A stretch of 64,000 nt of DNA from DASUCS01 sp041166385 (GCA_041166385.1 JBEEFW010000023.1:1-64000); one strand, 5' to 3'. Shown: positions 24,401-33,952, counted from the stretch's first letter. The notes: generated by a model not told the origin, from the sequence alone. Numbers and translations are program-made.

Positions 24401-25183
24401 GTGGGACGCGATGACGACCTTCTCGATCGTTACCTTAGGCGGATTGGCTTGGAGGGCGCTGACCCTTCCCTCGAAGCCGTCCACCGAGCCCACGTCACCT
24501 CGATTCCCTTCGAGAACATCGATGTACTCCTCCGCCGCACCATTCATCTCGACGTTGACTCGTTGGTCCGCAAGCTCATCGACCAACGACGCGGTGGCTA
24601 CTGCTTCGAGCAGAACAGCCTGCTCGCAGTCGTCCTCGAACGACTCGGCTTCACCGTCACGCGTTGTCTCGGACGAGTAAGAGCCAGCGAGGGGCCCCGG
24701 CCGGCAACGCACATGGCACTCCTTGTTGACGGGCAGCTTGTTGACGTCGGATATGGCGCTTCGACGCCGATCGGCCCCATACCGCTCGGTGGTGAAGCTA
24801 CGTATGGCACCTACACGTGGAGAACCGAACGCGTACGGACACCCGAGGGCGAGGACGCATGGCTGCTCAGCATGGCGGACAGGGCGCTCTACTCCTTCAC
24901 CGAACTCGACCACCATCCCGTCGACTTCCTCGCACCGAACTACTTCACGTCGACGCACCCCAACTCGATGCACACACAGACGCTCATCGTGCAACGTTGG
25001 ACCAACGAACTGGTGCAGGTCGGCCTCGTCGACCTGGAGCTGCTCGTTCGTGATCCGTATACGACGAAGCCGGTCGACCCCGACGCACTCGGAGACACGC
25101 TTGTCGACATATTCGACCTGGCCATCGGCGATGAGGATGTCGCCTCACTCAATGCCTGGGTCGTCAGCAAACTCGGCCGCTGA
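24401..25183 (+). CDS. nat: Arylamine N-acetyltransferase
   Basis: A 260-residue protein that transfers acetyl groups from acetyl-CoA to arylamines or hydrazines. The full catalytic triad is visible: C68 in RRGGYCFEQN, H104 in PATHMALLV and D115 in LVDVGYG. SIPFENIDVL near residue 34 is also characteristic. The length is normal for the family (about 255-280). It starts at a GTG at 24401, only 32 bases after the tRNA-Arg fragment, so its promoter region may have been altered by the insertion. An acetyltransferase at this spot is chromosomal in most relatives. Confidence 0.92.
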   Translation: MGRDDDLLDRYLRRIGLEGADPSLEAVHRAHVTSIPFENIDVLLRRTIHLDVDSLVRKLIDQRRGGYCFEQNSLLAVVLERLGFTVTRCLGRVRASEGPRPATHMALLVDGQLVDVGYGASTPIGPIPLGGEATYGTYTWRTERVRTPEGEDAWLLSMADRALYSFTELDHHPVDFLAPNYFTSTHPNSMHTQTLIVQRWTNELVQVGLVDLELLVRDPYTTKPVDPDALGDTLVDIFDLAIGDEDVASLNAWVVSKLGR

Positions 25184-25204
25184 GCTCGCTCACAACGCGG
25201 GCTA

Positions 25205-25220
25205 CGAGCGATACCGCTCG
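25205..25220 (+). terminator. Short hairpin between convergent genes
   Basis: CGAGCG and CGCTCG form a 6-base-pair stem around the loop ATAC, in the 53-base gap between the convergent acetyltransferase and reductase genes. No U-run follows in either direction, so it is a weak terminator candidate at best. Confidence 0.3.
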
Positions 25221-25236
25221 GTTCGTCGTCGTCGCG

Positions 25237-25788
25237 TCAGGGGGCTGAGGCGGGGCGGTAAACGTGGACGACGGCGCCGGTGGCAAAGATCTTGGTGTCG
25301 AGGAGCTCGACGGTGCCGGTGCTGGCGGGGCGAAACAGGGGCTCGCCGGCTCCCTTGATGACGGGGGAGGTGCAGATCCGGTACTCGTCGAGCAGTCTGG
25401 CCGCGGCGAGGGCGTCGGTCAGCTGGCCGGTGCCCCAGATGAGGAGGTCGCCGCCTTCGGCCTGCTTCAGTCGGCTGACCTCGTCGAGCAGGTCGGGGCC
25501 GGCGATGACCACGGTCGGATCCCACGCCGTGGTGTCGACCGGTTGGGAGGCGACGACGTACTTGGTGATCGAGTTGACGTGGTCGGCGAAGGGGTTACCG
25601 CTCCGGATGGGCCAGGCGTGTGCCATGCCTTCGTAGGTGATGCGGCCGAGCAGCAGCGCGTCGGCGGCGAGCGTCATCTTGAGTGCGTAGTCCTGCAACT
25701 CCTCGTCGGGGTACTGGAATGACCACTCGTGCGGGTCGTCGATATAGCCGTCGAGGGTGGCGTGGGTGAAGCTGATGATCTTGCGCAC
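25237..25788 (-). CDS. DHFR/RibD-like reductase
   Basis: A 183-residue protein of the dihydrofolate-reductase/RibD C-terminal fold found widely in actinobacteria. Evidence is IISFTHATLDGYIDDPHEWSF at the N-terminus (kept short here), DALLLGRITYEGMA, and GGDLLIWGTGQLTDAL with the Gly-rich NADP-binding turn. The physiological substrate is unknown for this subgroup. The GTG at 25788 has GGAGAA 7 bases upstream and is the clear start, although the frame stays open further. It probably shares a leftward unit with the genes to its right. Confidence 0.85.
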   Translation of the reverse strand: MRKIISFTHATLDGYIDDPHEWSFQYPDEELQDYALKMTLAADALLLGRITYEGMAHAWPIRSGNPFADHVNSITKYVVASQPVDTTAWDPTVVIAGPDLLDEVSRLKQAEGGDLLIWGTGQLTDALAAARLLDEYRICTSPVIKGAGEPLFRPASTGTVELLDTKIFATGAVVHVYRPASAP

Positions 25789-25882
25789 GGCAGGTTCTCC
25801 TGGTTGGTGGCGGGTGGTCGGAACGTCACTGCGGTCGCCCGACACGACGTACTTCTTTGCACTGTCGATCGTCCGGGCCGTC

Positions 25883-26290
25883 CTAGGCGTCACGCAGGAA
25901 GCGACGGATCGCCTCTTCGTCCGGATGCCCCCACCCGAGGCAAAACGGGTGGCCGGCCGGGTCTGCATAGACCTGGTGCCCCTCGGTGGCGGTCACATCG
26001 TCGGCGGCCTTCAACAGGCGGGCACCGAGCTCGATGGCTATGGCGTGTGCTCCTGAAATGTCATCGACGTGCAGATCGAGATGGACCTGCTGCGGGTTCC
26101 CATCCGGCCAATCAGGCGGGACGTGGTCGGGAGCGAGCTGAACGCCGATCACCCAACGCCCGTCCGCGTCGAAGATGCTGTGCCACGTGTCATCCGTGAA
26201 TACCCGGCCGTCGAGCATGCCCGCCCAAAAAGCGCTCTCGGCGGCCAGGTCGGCAGCGTCGAACACAACGACGGTACGCAGGATGTTCAT
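25883..26290 (-). CDS. VOC (glyoxalase/bleomycin-resistance) family protein
   Basis: A 135-residue protein from the ATG at 26290. It has the paired beta-alpha-beta-beta-beta modules of the VOC fold: VVVFDAADLAAESAFWAGML in the first half and a second half ending GHQVYADPAGHPFCLGWG. HLDLHVDD supplies a metal-type His, and a Glu can be placed in the second module. The substrate is unknown. The longer upstream frame is Arg-rich and unlikely to be translated. Confidence 0.83.
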   Translation of the reverse strand: MNILRTVVVFDAADLAAESAFWAGMLDGRVFTDDTWHSIFDADGRWVIGVQLAPDHVPPDWPDGNPQQVHLDLHVDDISGAHAIAIELGARLLKAADDVTATEGHQVYADPAGHPFCLGWGHPDEEAIRRFLRDA

Positions 26291-26360
26291 GCAGGCATCT
26301 TCGCGGGCGCGCGATGCACCGATCTGTGGGGCTCGTACGCGGTCGCAGGCCCTTGACGGA

Positions 26361-26906
26361 TCACGACACGGACGATGGCCAGCGGTGCTCGGCCCATTCG
26401 CGCCACGTCGCGAAGCCATCCGGCGGTTCGCCGACGGGTTCGCTGCCGTCGAGCTCAGCCGAGGTTGGAATGTCGAACTTGGAAGCCCACTCGGCGAGCT
26501 CCTGCTCGGACATGGGCCAGGTGTCGTGTGGAGCTTCCGCCAACCGCTGGTCGAGGCGCTTCCGTTGCTCGGCCGGCGTGAGCTCGCAATAGGAGATCAC
26601 AACACGCGCACCGATGTCTGCAGCTGCGTGCCGTAGAGCAGACCGTTCGTCTCGGCTCCAAAGGCCGTAGTCGATGACGACGTTGATGCCGAGCTCGAGG
26701 GCGCGCAGCCCGATCTGGATCAGCCGACCCTCGATGACATCCGACGCCGACGCCGGGTTGTCGCGACCGTACAAGGCCTTCATCCATTCGTCCTTTGTCA
26801 GACGAAGCGCGTCGTGCTCGGCCTCGATGCGTCGCGCGGCCGTGGTCTTCCCCGTTCCCGGCAGCCCGACCGTCAAAAAGAGCGTTGGTTGATCCATCTG
26901 TTCCAT
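26361..26906 (-). CDS. P-loop kinase-like ATPase
   Basis: A 181-residue protein with Walker A VGLPGTGKTT at residues 13-22 and a downstream Asp in NVVIDYGLW. The layout is that of small AAA_33/zeta-toxin-like kinases (short nucleoside or aminoglycoside-phosphotransferase-like ATPases). The C-terminal half is charged and may cap the substrate. No toxin-antitoxin partner gene is seen beside it. The start may be the ATG at 26906 or the third residue pair (26897). Confidence 0.8.
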   Translation of the reverse strand: MEQMDQPTLFLTVGLPGTGKTTAARRIEAEHDALRLTKDEWMKALYGRDNPASASDVIEGRLIQIGLRALELGINVVIDYGLWSRDERSALRHAAADIGARVVISYCELTPAEQRKRLDQRLAEAPHDTWPMSEQELAEWASKFDIPTSAELDGSEPVGEPPDGFATWREWAEHRWPSSVS

Positions 26907-26936
26907 CTACGGGAGGTCGAGCCGGGGGCGCGCCGG

Positions 26937-29900
26937 TCACGGCTTGGGCTTCGAGGACAGGTCCCATGTCAGCGGTTCGGTCGGTTGGTAACGGCAATGG
27001 TTGCCGGTGACGATGGAGCGGTCGAGGTGAGCGCCGAGCTCCGGGAGCGCCGATTCGATCCGACGGATCGTGTCTCGCAGTCGCGCGGTGACGGCTTTGC
27101 GGGCGCGTTCGACGGTGCTGCCGCCGAGGCCGCGGTCTTTGCCGGTCTGCCCGGTAGCGCAACGCAGCTCGCCGAGGAGCGCTTCGCGTTCGGTCTCGAC
27201 GCGCTCGACTCGCCCGAGGTCGTTGTGCGCTTCGGCTTCGGCGAGGTCCTCGTCGAGTTCGATGATGCGACGTTGGTACTCGGCCCGCGCCTGCGTGTCG
27301 AGTATCGGGTTCGCGCTGTCATGCCCCCTCATTGCGCTGTCGGCGAGGTCAAGTACGTGAACATCGTCACCAGGGCGGGCAAGGAGAGTGACGAGGTCGT
27401 GGAGACCCTTCGCAACGCGGAACCTGACGGACTGTCCTTGGTGGGCGATGCTCCACACATCGCCGTCGTGATGGCACACCGCGTCCACGCGTTGGGTGTT
27501 CGACGCGTCCGCGCCGAGTTCCGCCACTTCGGCGCGTGTGGCTGCTGCCCACGCCCGCGCTCCGAGACGTTCATGAACGGTGAGCGCGCGAAACAGGAGA
27601 TCGCGCGCGCGATCGGTCTCGCCGAGCGTCCTGGCGGCAATGCCGGCCCAGTGCGCATGGCTGCCCATGAAGCAGACCACGGCTCCGTTCACACCGCACG
27701 CGTCAGCGAGGGGTGCCAGCTCCTCGAGAAGCGCGCGACTCAACTCCTGGTCGTCGAGACGGGCCGCGGCCGTCGTGAGACCGCCCACGAAGACCGACCA
27801 GAGATAGCTGCGGTCTTCGCGCCAGGTTCCGAGCTCCTGCACGGTGTCGAGCGCGCGACGGGCGGCATCGAGATCGCCGGCCTCTGCGAACAGCCCAGCG
27901 GCGACAGCGTGGGCGTGTGACGGCACCCCGACCCACCAATCGATGGCCATCTGAGCGGTAGCGCGCAACCGCTCCGGCTCGCCGAGCGCCCGAGCAACTT
28001 CGAGGAGTTGCGACATGCGCACGTTGCCCGCGTCGGGCTCGCCGATGCGTTCGCCGAGTGCGGCCGCGTCGTGTACCAAACGTTCTCCCTCGTCGAGACA
28101 GCCGTCGAGGAGCGCCATCGCCGCCCGCCGGGTCAGCGCGAGGTAGTCGTGTCGCGGCTGCGAGAAAGCGTCCTCGAGACGAAGGAACGCGTCGAGTTCC
28201 GGGCGGAAGGTCGGCAACCCACATTCGAGAAGAGCGTTCGCCGTCAGCAGGTGCCCCTCGCTTCGCCGCTCGTCATCGCCGACGCGTTCTGCGAGCGCCA
28301 CGATCTCGCGGGCGACCTCCACGCGTTCGTCACCGGCGCCCGGCCTCCAGAGGACGTCGTGTTGCGCGAGCAAGCAAGCAGCGAGGGTTGCGGGGTCACC
28401 GAGCTCGCGGGCGATCGCTACTGCGCGCTCGCTGAGTGGGCGAGCTCGCGCTCGGTCCTTTGGAACGGAGTGGTGGAGCTCGCGAGCCAGGCTCGCGGTC
28501 ACTTCGGCTTCGACCGCGGGCGCTCGACCCTCGACCGCGCGTCTGGCCTCCTCGAGGAGAGCCACGACCTCGTCCCGCGGCATCGCGAATCGTGCGCCGA
28601 GACGTTGGAGGCCGAGAGCGATTCCCGCGAGGCGCTCGGGGTCGTCGACGCGTGTGGCCTGTGTGTGGGCGTCGCGAAGGAGCTGTCGGGCGCGGTCCGG
28701 GTCGCCAGCTCGACTCTCGGCATCCGCTTGCGCGACCAGAAGGTCGACCAGCGCATCGGTCGCAACGACCACGCCCGCGTTGTCGAGCGCGGCGCGGACC
28801 CGAGAGAGCTGCGCGGCGGCTTCCGCGAACGCGAGCCGGGTTCGGTCCGCCGCCGCCGCTGCGAGTGCCCAGCGGATCGCGCGATCGGAGCCATCGATCG
28901 TGGCGGCCGCCGCGAAATGACGCGCCACTTCGCCAGCGAACACCGTGCCGCCGCGTGCGAGCCGGCGTTCGAGACTGGCGCCGACCTGTTGATGCAGTGC
29001 GAGGCGCGATGGGAGGGGTAGATCCGAGTAGATCGTTTCGCGATACAAGTCGTGCGCGAACCGCGCCCGTCCCGTACCGCTGTCCGTGGCGATCAACACT
29101 CCGGCCTGAACTGCTTCGTGCACGCCGGCGACGACAGCGGGTGGCGACACGTCGAGGACATCACCCAGCACGTCGGGGAGCAGATCGTTGCCTGCGACCG
29201 CGGCGGCGTCGAGGAGGAGGCGGCAGTCAGACGAGAGGCGGCGGATCCGCCCAGCGATGAGGTCGTGCGCGGCGTCCGGCAGGACGTCGGTGGTCGCGTG
29301 TGTCGCGAGCGCGTGCGAGAGCTCGCGGACGAGGAACGGGTGACCGCCCGTACGACCATGCACGTCGTCGCCCCACCGATCGGCCAAGTCGCCACCGCCG
29401 GTGCGAGCGATGAGCTCGTGCACTTCGGGCGCGGACAAACCCCGCAAGCGCACGTTGTCGGCGCGTGCGCTGACGGCGGCGAGAATCTCTGCGGCCTCCG
29501 GGCGAAGCTCATCGTGACGGTAAGCACCAACGAGCAGCAGCGGCACGGGACGGTGCGCGCGAATCGCGAAGTCGAGAAGGGTCAACGACGAGCTGTCGGC
29601 CCATTGCAGATCATCGAACACGACCATCAGGGGACGCTGCCGCGCCGTTCGTTCAAGCCACCGAGTCACCGCGTCGAAGAATCGGAACCGTGCTCGGTCT
29701 GAGTCGAACTCCTCGAGCGCATCAGGTGCGTCGACGTCGAAGACTCCGGGTACGAGCCGCCCGAGATCAACGCGATCGTCGTGTGTCATCGCGTCGACGA
29801 GCTCGCGGTTCGTCTGATCCAAGATGCCTCGCAACACTTGAGCCCAGGGCCAGTAGCCGGGCGCCCGCTCGGCGTCCCAGCAGGTCGCCCAGACCGTCGT

Positions 29901-30116
29901 GGCGCCACGCTCGGCGGCCTCGCGGGTCGCCTCCGTCAGCAGCGCGGTCTTGCCGATTCCGGCCTCGCCCGTCACGAGGACGAGTCGGGCCTTCCCGGTG
30001 AGCGAGTCGCGCAAGGCCGCGCTGATCCGGTCCCGCGGCCCGCTGCGTCCCACGAACTCGGTGAAGGCCTCGTCCACTGCGCTGATTCTGTCCCTCGGAT
30101 CGAGCGAAGTCCCCAT
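26937..30116 (-). CDS. Large AAA-ATPase/TPR regulator
   Basis: A 1059-residue protein. N-terminal AAA module: FVGRSGPRDRI, Walker A VTGEAGIGKTALL (residues 48-60) and Walker B LMVVFDDLQWAD (163-174). A winged region and long TPR-like helical array follow (about 330-900). The C-terminal 150 residues (DVWSIAHQGQSVRFRVAKGL, then ELDEDLAEAEAHNDLGR, and GAHLDRSIVTG) form a domain that I know from actinobacterial ATPase/cyclase-type regulators. The usual LuxR HTH at the C-terminus is missing. It is divergent from the methyltransferase-nitrilase pair (67-base gap), which it may control. The start ATG ending at 30116 is chosen because the longer frame enters antisense sequence. Confidence 0.82.
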   Translation of the reverse strand: MGTSLDPRDRISAVDEAFTEFVGRSGPRDRISAALRDSLTGKARLVLVTGEAGIGKTALLTEATREAAERGATTVWATCWDAERAPGYWPWAQVLRGILDQTNRELVDAMTHDDRVDLGRLVPGVFDVDAPDALEEFDSDRARFRFFDAVTRWLERTARQRPLMVVFDDLQWADSSSLTLLDFAIRAHRPVPLLLVGAYRHDELRPEAAEILAAVSARADNVRLRGLSAPEVHELIARTGGGDLADRWGDDVHGRTGGHPFLVRELSHALATHATTDVLPDAAHDLIAGRIRRLSSDCRLLLDAAAVAGNDLLPDVLGDVLDVSPPAVVAGVHEAVQAGVLIATDSGTGRARFAHDLYRETIYSDLPLPSRLALHQQVGASLERRLARGGTVFAGEVARHFAAAATIDGSDRAIRWALAAAAADRTRLAFAEAAAQLSRVRAALDNAGVVVATDALVDLLVAQADAESRAGDPDRARQLLRDAHTQATRVDDPERLAGIALGLQRLGARFAMPRDEVVALLEEARRAVEGRAPAVEAEVTASLARELHHSVPKDRARARPLSERAVAIARELGDPATLAACLLAQHDVLWRPGAGDERVEVAREIVALAERVGDDERRSEGHLLTANALLECGLPTFRPELDAFLRLEDAFSQPRHDYLALTRRAAMALLDGCLDEGERLVHDAAALGERIGEPDAGNVRMSQLLEVARALGEPERLRATAQMAIDWWVGVPSHAHAVAAGLFAEAGDLDAARRALDTVQELGTWREDRSYLWSVFVGGLTTAAARLDDQELSRALLEELAPLADACGVNGAVVCFMGSHAHWAGIAARTLGETDRARDLLFRALTVHERLGARAWAAATRAEVAELGADASNTQRVDAVCHHDGDVWSIAHQGQSVRFRVAKGLHDLVTLLARPGDDVHVLDLADSAMRGHDSANPILDTQARAEYQRRIIELDEDLAEAEAHNDLGRVERVETEREALLGELRCATGQTGKDRGLGGSTVERARKAVTARLRDTIRRIESALPELGAHLDRSIVTGNHCRYQPTEPLTWDLSSKPKP

Positions 30117-30182
30117 CTCTCGCAATTGCCAGACGCGTTCTGGCGAGCACGGTCGCAGGTCTAGCGAAGAGAAGAGAGACAA

Positions 30183-31058
30183 ATGACGACCCGAGCAGGA
30201 GCCATGACCGCGACCTTTGACCCCCAGCAGTACAAGCGAACCACCACGCAGCAGTGGGAAGACGCGGCCGAGGCATGGCATCGGTGGGGACCGACGCTCG
30301 AGACCTGGCTCGGCGAGGCAACTGAGCTGATGCTCGACGCCGCCGGCGTCACCAATGGCAGCCGCGTGCTCGACGTGGCCGCCGGTGCGGGCGGCCAGTC
30401 CCTTTCGGCCGCCGCACGAGTCGGCGAGAACGGCCGAGTTCTGGCGACCGACATCTCACCGACGATCCTGACCTACGCCGCGAAGGCCGCGGCCGACGCC
30501 GGGTACGCGAACCTCGACACCCAGAGCGTCGACGGCGAGGAGCTCGACGTCGACGAAGCCTCGTTCGATGCGGTGATCTCGCGGGTCGGACTCATCTACT
30601 TCCCCGATCAGCAGCGGGCGCTCGCCGGCATGCGCCGCGCGCTCCGTGCGGGTGGCCGTCTGTCCGCCATCGTGTACTCGACGCCCGACCGCAACGAGTT
30701 CTTCTCGATTCCGGTCGGCATCATCCGCCGACGCGCCGAGCTGCCGCCGCCGTTGCCCGGCCAGCCCGGTCCGTTCAGCCTCGGCGCCCCTGGTGTCATC
30801 GAGGCCGCCTTCACCGACGCCGGCTTCAGCGACGTGAGTGTCACCACCGTGGCCGCTCCCGTGCGCATGGCGCGGGCGGCTGACTGCGTTCGATTCGAAC
30901 GCGACTCGTTCGGCGCGCTCCACCAAATGCTGTCGGGTCTCTCCGAGGCCGAGCGCGAGGAAGCCTGGACGGAGATCGGGCACGAGCTCGAGCGCTTCGA
31001 GACAGCCGAAGGCTTCGCGGGGCCGTGTGAGCTCCTCGTCGCGTCGGGAACCAAGTAA
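30183..31058 (+). CDS. SAM-dependent methyltransferase (UbiE-like)
   Basis: A 291-residue protein. Motif I is RVLDVAAGAGGQSL, followed by RVLATDISPTIL and the acidic loop VDGEELDV, then FDAVISRVGLIYFPDQQRAL, the Methyltransf_11/25 pattern. A purine-rich leader (GAAGAGAAGAGAG) directly precedes the ATG at 30183. The nitrilase gene follows after 4 bases, so the two are one transcription unit. Possible substrates are small metabolites; nothing in the sequence fixes which. Confidence 0.86.
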   Translation: MTTRAGAMTATFDPQQYKRTTTQQWEDAAEAWHRWGPTLETWLGEATELMLDAAGVTNGSRVLDVAAGAGGQSLSAAARVGENGRVLATDISPTILTYAAKAAADAGYANLDTQSVDGEELDVDEASFDAVISRVGLIYFPDQQRALAGMRRALRAGGRLSAIVYSTPDRNEFFSIPVGIIRRRAELPPPLPGQPGPFSLGAPGVIEAAFTDAGFSDVSVTTVAAPVRMARAADCVRFERDSFGALHQMLSGLSEAEREEAWTEIGHELERFETAEGFAGPCELLVASGTK

Positions 31059-31062
31059 CGCG

Positions 31063-32016
31063 ATGGAGCCCGTCACGGTTGCGGCCGTGCAGGCGGCGCC
31101 CGTGTTCCTCGATCGCGAGGCCACCGTCACGAAGGCCTGTGACCTCATCGGCAAAGCCGCGACCGAAGGCGCGGGGTTGGTGGTGTTTCCCGAGGCGTTC
31201 GTGCCCGGCTATCCGGACTGGGTGTGGCGCACGAAGCCCTGGGACGACCGCACGTGGTACGCCCGGCTGCTCGCCGAAGCGGTGACGGTGCCTTCGGATG
31301 CGACCGAACGTCTCGGCGAGGCTGCACGTCTCGCCGAGACGTGGGTGGTGATCGGCATCAATGAGCTCGACCCCGCGAGTCGCACCATCTTCAACTCGTT
31401 GCTGTACATCGCACCTGACGGCGAGGTCGCCGGATGCCACCGCAAGCTGATGCCCACTGGCGGCGAGCGAACGGTATGGGGGACCGGCGACGGATCGACC
31501 CTCACGGTGCTCGACACGGCGTTCGGTCGACTCGGTGGACTGCTCTGTTGGGAGAACTACATGCCGCTCGCGCGCGCGGCGATGTACGCGCAGGGCGTCG
31601 ACGTCTACGTCGCACCAACATGGGACAACGCCGACACGTGGGTGGCAACGCTCCGACATGTCGCACGTGAGGGGCGCGTCTTCGTCATCGGCACGAACTC
31701 ATGCATACGTGGCACCGACATTCCCGCAGACTTGCCGGGACGCGACGACCTCTACGGCGGTGACGACGACTGGCTCTCACGAGGCAACACGACCATCGTC
31801 GGCCCCGACGGCAACATCATCGCCGGACCGCTCATCGAGACCGAAGGCATCGTGTACGCCGAGATCGACGCCGCTGTCGCCCATCGCAGTCGCCGCGAGT
31901 TCGACCCCGTCGGCCATTACGCCCGCCCCGACGTCTTCAGCCTGTATGTCGACACCGGACCGAAGCGGCCCGTGACGTTCTTGTCGCCGAGAACGGCCGG
32001 TCGTAGCGCTGAATAA
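31063..32016 (+). CDS. Nitrilase (carbon-nitrogen hydrolase)
   Basis: A 317-residue member of the nitrilase branch. The catalytic triad is E44 (VVFPEAFVPGYP), K128 (CHRKLMPTGGERTVWG) and C162 (GLLCWENYMPL). The PGYP and CWENYMP signatures and the GTGDGS motif match true nitrilases and cyanide hydratases rather than the amidase branches, so conversion of nitriles to carboxylic acids is expected. It is coupled to the methyltransferase gene upstream. The ATG at 31063 is chosen by the 4-base gap, and the longer frame is not protein-like. Confidence 0.9.
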   Translation: MEPVTVAAVQAAPVFLDREATVTKACDLIGKAATEGAGLVVFPEAFVPGYPDWVWRTKPWDDRTWYARLLAEAVTVPSDATERLGEAARLAETWVVIGINELDPASRTIFNSLLYIAPDGEVAGCHRKLMPTGGERTVWGTGDGSTLTVLDTAFGRLGGLLCWENYMPLARAAMYAQGVDVYVAPTWDNADTWVATLRHVAREGRVFVIGTNSCIRGTDIPADLPGRDDLYGGDDDWLSRGNTTIVGPDGNIIAGPLIETEGIVYAEIDAAVAHRSRREFDPVGHYARPDVFSLYVDTGPKRPVTFLSPRTAGRSAE

Positions 32017-32103
32017 CTGCTGAACAACCACCGACTTCTCGCTCAGCGCCTCGCCGTCGAGTCGCTTGCTCCGCGCCAAGGCAGCGCCGACCACTATGGA
32101 GCC

Positions 32104-32559
32104 ATGACGAACGTCGACGTCCGCGTGCTCGAGTCGGCCGACGAGCACATCGTTGCCGCTCTCGCGCGACTCTTGCCCCAAGTATCAGGTCGTGCTGCTC
32201 CGCTGACAACGAACCGAACCCAGCTCGTTCTGGCCAATCCATCTACCCATGTCTTCGTTGCGACCGTCGACGATGACGTTGTCGGAATGGCATTGCTTCT
32301 GACATGTACGACACTCACAGGCCAGTTCGGATTGGTTGAGGAGGTAGTGGTCGACGAATCGATGCGAGAGCAGCACGTGGGCAGGCGCCTCATGGTGGAA
32401 CTCCTCACGACAGCGAAGAAGCGCGGCTTCGATTTCGTTGAGCTGACGTCCCGGCCGTCGCGCGAGGCGGCCAACTTCTTGTACCAATCGCTCGGCTTCC
32501 GACGGCGGGAGACCAACGTGTACCGCCACGATCTCCAGGAACGATTCGGCGAACCGTGA
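32104..32559 (+). CDS. GNAT N-acetyltransferase
   Basis: A 151-residue acetyl-CoA-dependent acetyltransferase. The core motif is LVEEVVVDESMREQHVGRRL, with the QHVGRRL pyrophosphate-binding loop (Q/RxxGxG/A type). FLYQSLGFRRRETNVY is the last helix-strand pair with the usual LGF. The N-terminus fits one complete domain. The substrate is unknown. It lies 87 bases after the nitrilase gene and 47 bases before a methyltransferase, without overlap. Confidence 0.87.
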   Translation: MTNVDVRVLESADEHIVAALARLLPQVSGRAAPLTTNRTQLVLANPSTHVFVATVDDDVVGMALLLTCTTLTGQFGLVEEVVVDESMREQHVGRRLMVELLTTAKKRGFDFVELTSRPSREAANFLYQSLGFRRRETNVYRHDLQERFGEP

Positions 32560-32606
32560 ACACAACTCCCGCGCGGGACTGACCCCAAACGCTGGTTAGG
32601 CACCGG

Positions 32607-33497
32607 GTGGTTGCGTTCGTAGGCTCGCAAGTGGTGACCGCTGGGGGTTGGCAAGACTGGGAGTGGGACGAGACGTTGTTCGCCGGCGCCGCGCCCTACT
32701 ACGCGCAGGGTCGGCTTCCGTACGCCGAGGGGCTCGCGGACGCGTTGCGTACCGCGTTGGCACTCGACGGCAGCGGACGGTTGCTTGACGTTGGTTGCGG
32801 TCCGGGTGTCGTCACGATCCGGCTCGCCCATCTCTTCGACGAAGTCGTGGGGCTCGACCCTGATGCCGACATGCTCGACGAGGCCGCACGAGTCGCGGAA
32901 GGTGCGGGCGTCGCGAACGCGCGCTGGGTTCGCATGCGCGCCGAGGAACTTCCCGGAACACTCGGACTCTTTCGGGTGGTGGCTTTTGCCGCGTCGTTTC
33001 ACTGGATGGACCGGCCGAAGGTTGCGCGGCTGGTGCGCTCGATGCTCGATCGGGCCGGCGTCGCGATTCAGATTGATGCGCCTTCGTACCGGTGTGACGC
33101 GCTCGCCGAAGCGGCCCCACCTGGGCTTCCTCATCCGTTCCCGCCGGACAACGCGATCGTCGAGCTTCGACACCGCTATCTCGGCCCCGATACCCGCGCC
33201 GGACGCGGCATTCGCAACTCCTCACCCGACGGAGAAGACGCCGTTTTCATCGACGCAGGCTTTGAGCCGGCCCGCGAGATCGTCGTGTCGGATGGACGTG
33301 TCCTCGAACGCACGGTCGACGATCTCGTCGCGATGAGGTTCTCATCGTCGCCAACCACACCGCACCTGTTCGGCGACCGAGTTGGCGAGTTCGAAACAGA
33401 CCTACGACAGCTCCTCACCGAGGCCTCGCCGTCAGGAGTCTTCTCCGTACGGCTCCCCGACAACATCGTTCGGATCTGGAAGCCGTTGCCGCGTTGA
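32607..33497 (+). CDS. SAM-dependent methyltransferase
   Basis: A 296-residue class I methyltransferase. Motif I is RLLDVGCGPGVVTIRLA, followed by VVGLDPDADMLDEA and a proline after the fourth strand (FRVVAFAASFHWMD). The pattern is that of the Methyltransf_11/25 group that contains trans-aconitate and related small-molecule methylases. Several GTG starts are possible (32607, 32631, 32634), and none has a good ribosome site. The last is closest to the conserved GGWQDWEWD. Confidence 0.85.
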   Translation: MVAFVGSQVVTAGGWQDWEWDETLFAGAAPYYAQGRLPYAEGLADALRTALALDGSGRLLDVGCGPGVVTIRLAHLFDEVVGLDPDADMLDEAARVAEGAGVANARWVRMRAEELPGTLGLFRVVAFAASFHWMDRPKVARLVRSMLDRAGVAIQIDAPSYRCDALAEAAPPGLPHPFPPDNAIVELRHRYLGPDTRAGRGIRNSSPDGEDAVFIDAGFEPAREIVVSDGRVLERTVDDLVAMRFSSSPTTPHLFGDRVGEFETDLRQLLTEASPSGVFSVRLPDNIVRIWKPLPR

Positions 33498-33568
33498 ACG
33501 CGTATGGTGCTCGCGGGTCGGCCCGCGCCGTCGACTCGCGGCGCCTGTGCTGCACACGAGGAGGATCG

Positions 33569-33928
33569 ATGCGAGTAACCGGCATCCATGCGAACCTTCC
33601 GGTCGCTGACATCGCCGCTGCCCGTGACTTCTACACCGACTACCTCGGCTTGAGTGTTGAGGAATTCAACATGGGGTGGGTGGCGCGTTACTCGTCGCCG
33701 AGTGGCGAGGTCTCGGTCCAGCTCGTCACCCCCGACGCCACAGCACCTCACGACTCAGTCATCTCGGTGCACGTCGGCGCCGGCGTTGATGAGGCGTACG
33801 CGGAGGCGCAGCGGCGGGGGTACGAGATCGTTTACCCGCTCACCGACGAGGCGTGGGGCTTGCGCAGGTTCTTCGTGCGCGCCCCCGATGGCAACGTGCT
33901 CAACATGGTGAGCCACACCGACGAATAG
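33569..33928 (+). CDS. VOC (glyoxalase-like) family protein
   Basis: A 119-residue protein with the VOC fold: VTGIHANLPVADIAAARDF, YLGLSVEEF, VSVQLVTPD, and second-module APDGNVLNMVSH. The ATG at 33569 has GAGGAGG within 4-10 bases upstream and is fixed by it. Metal ligands can be placed at the first His and the Gln/Glu positions, but the substrate is unknown. Confidence 0.88.
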   Translation: MRVTGIHANLPVADIAAARDFYTDYLGLSVEEFNMGWVARYSSPSGEVSVQLVTPDATAPHDSVISVHVGAGVDEAYAEAQRRGYEIVYPLTDEAWGLRRFFVRAPDGNVLNMVSHTDE

Positions 33929-33952
33929 GTGCGCTGCCGCGCCATGCGACGC

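Noticed and set aside
23864..24994. Long minus-strand open frame (376 codons) across the membrane protein and acetyltransferase genes
   Set aside because: It is antisense to a well-supported acetyltransferase with an intact catalytic triad, and its protein is low in domain character.
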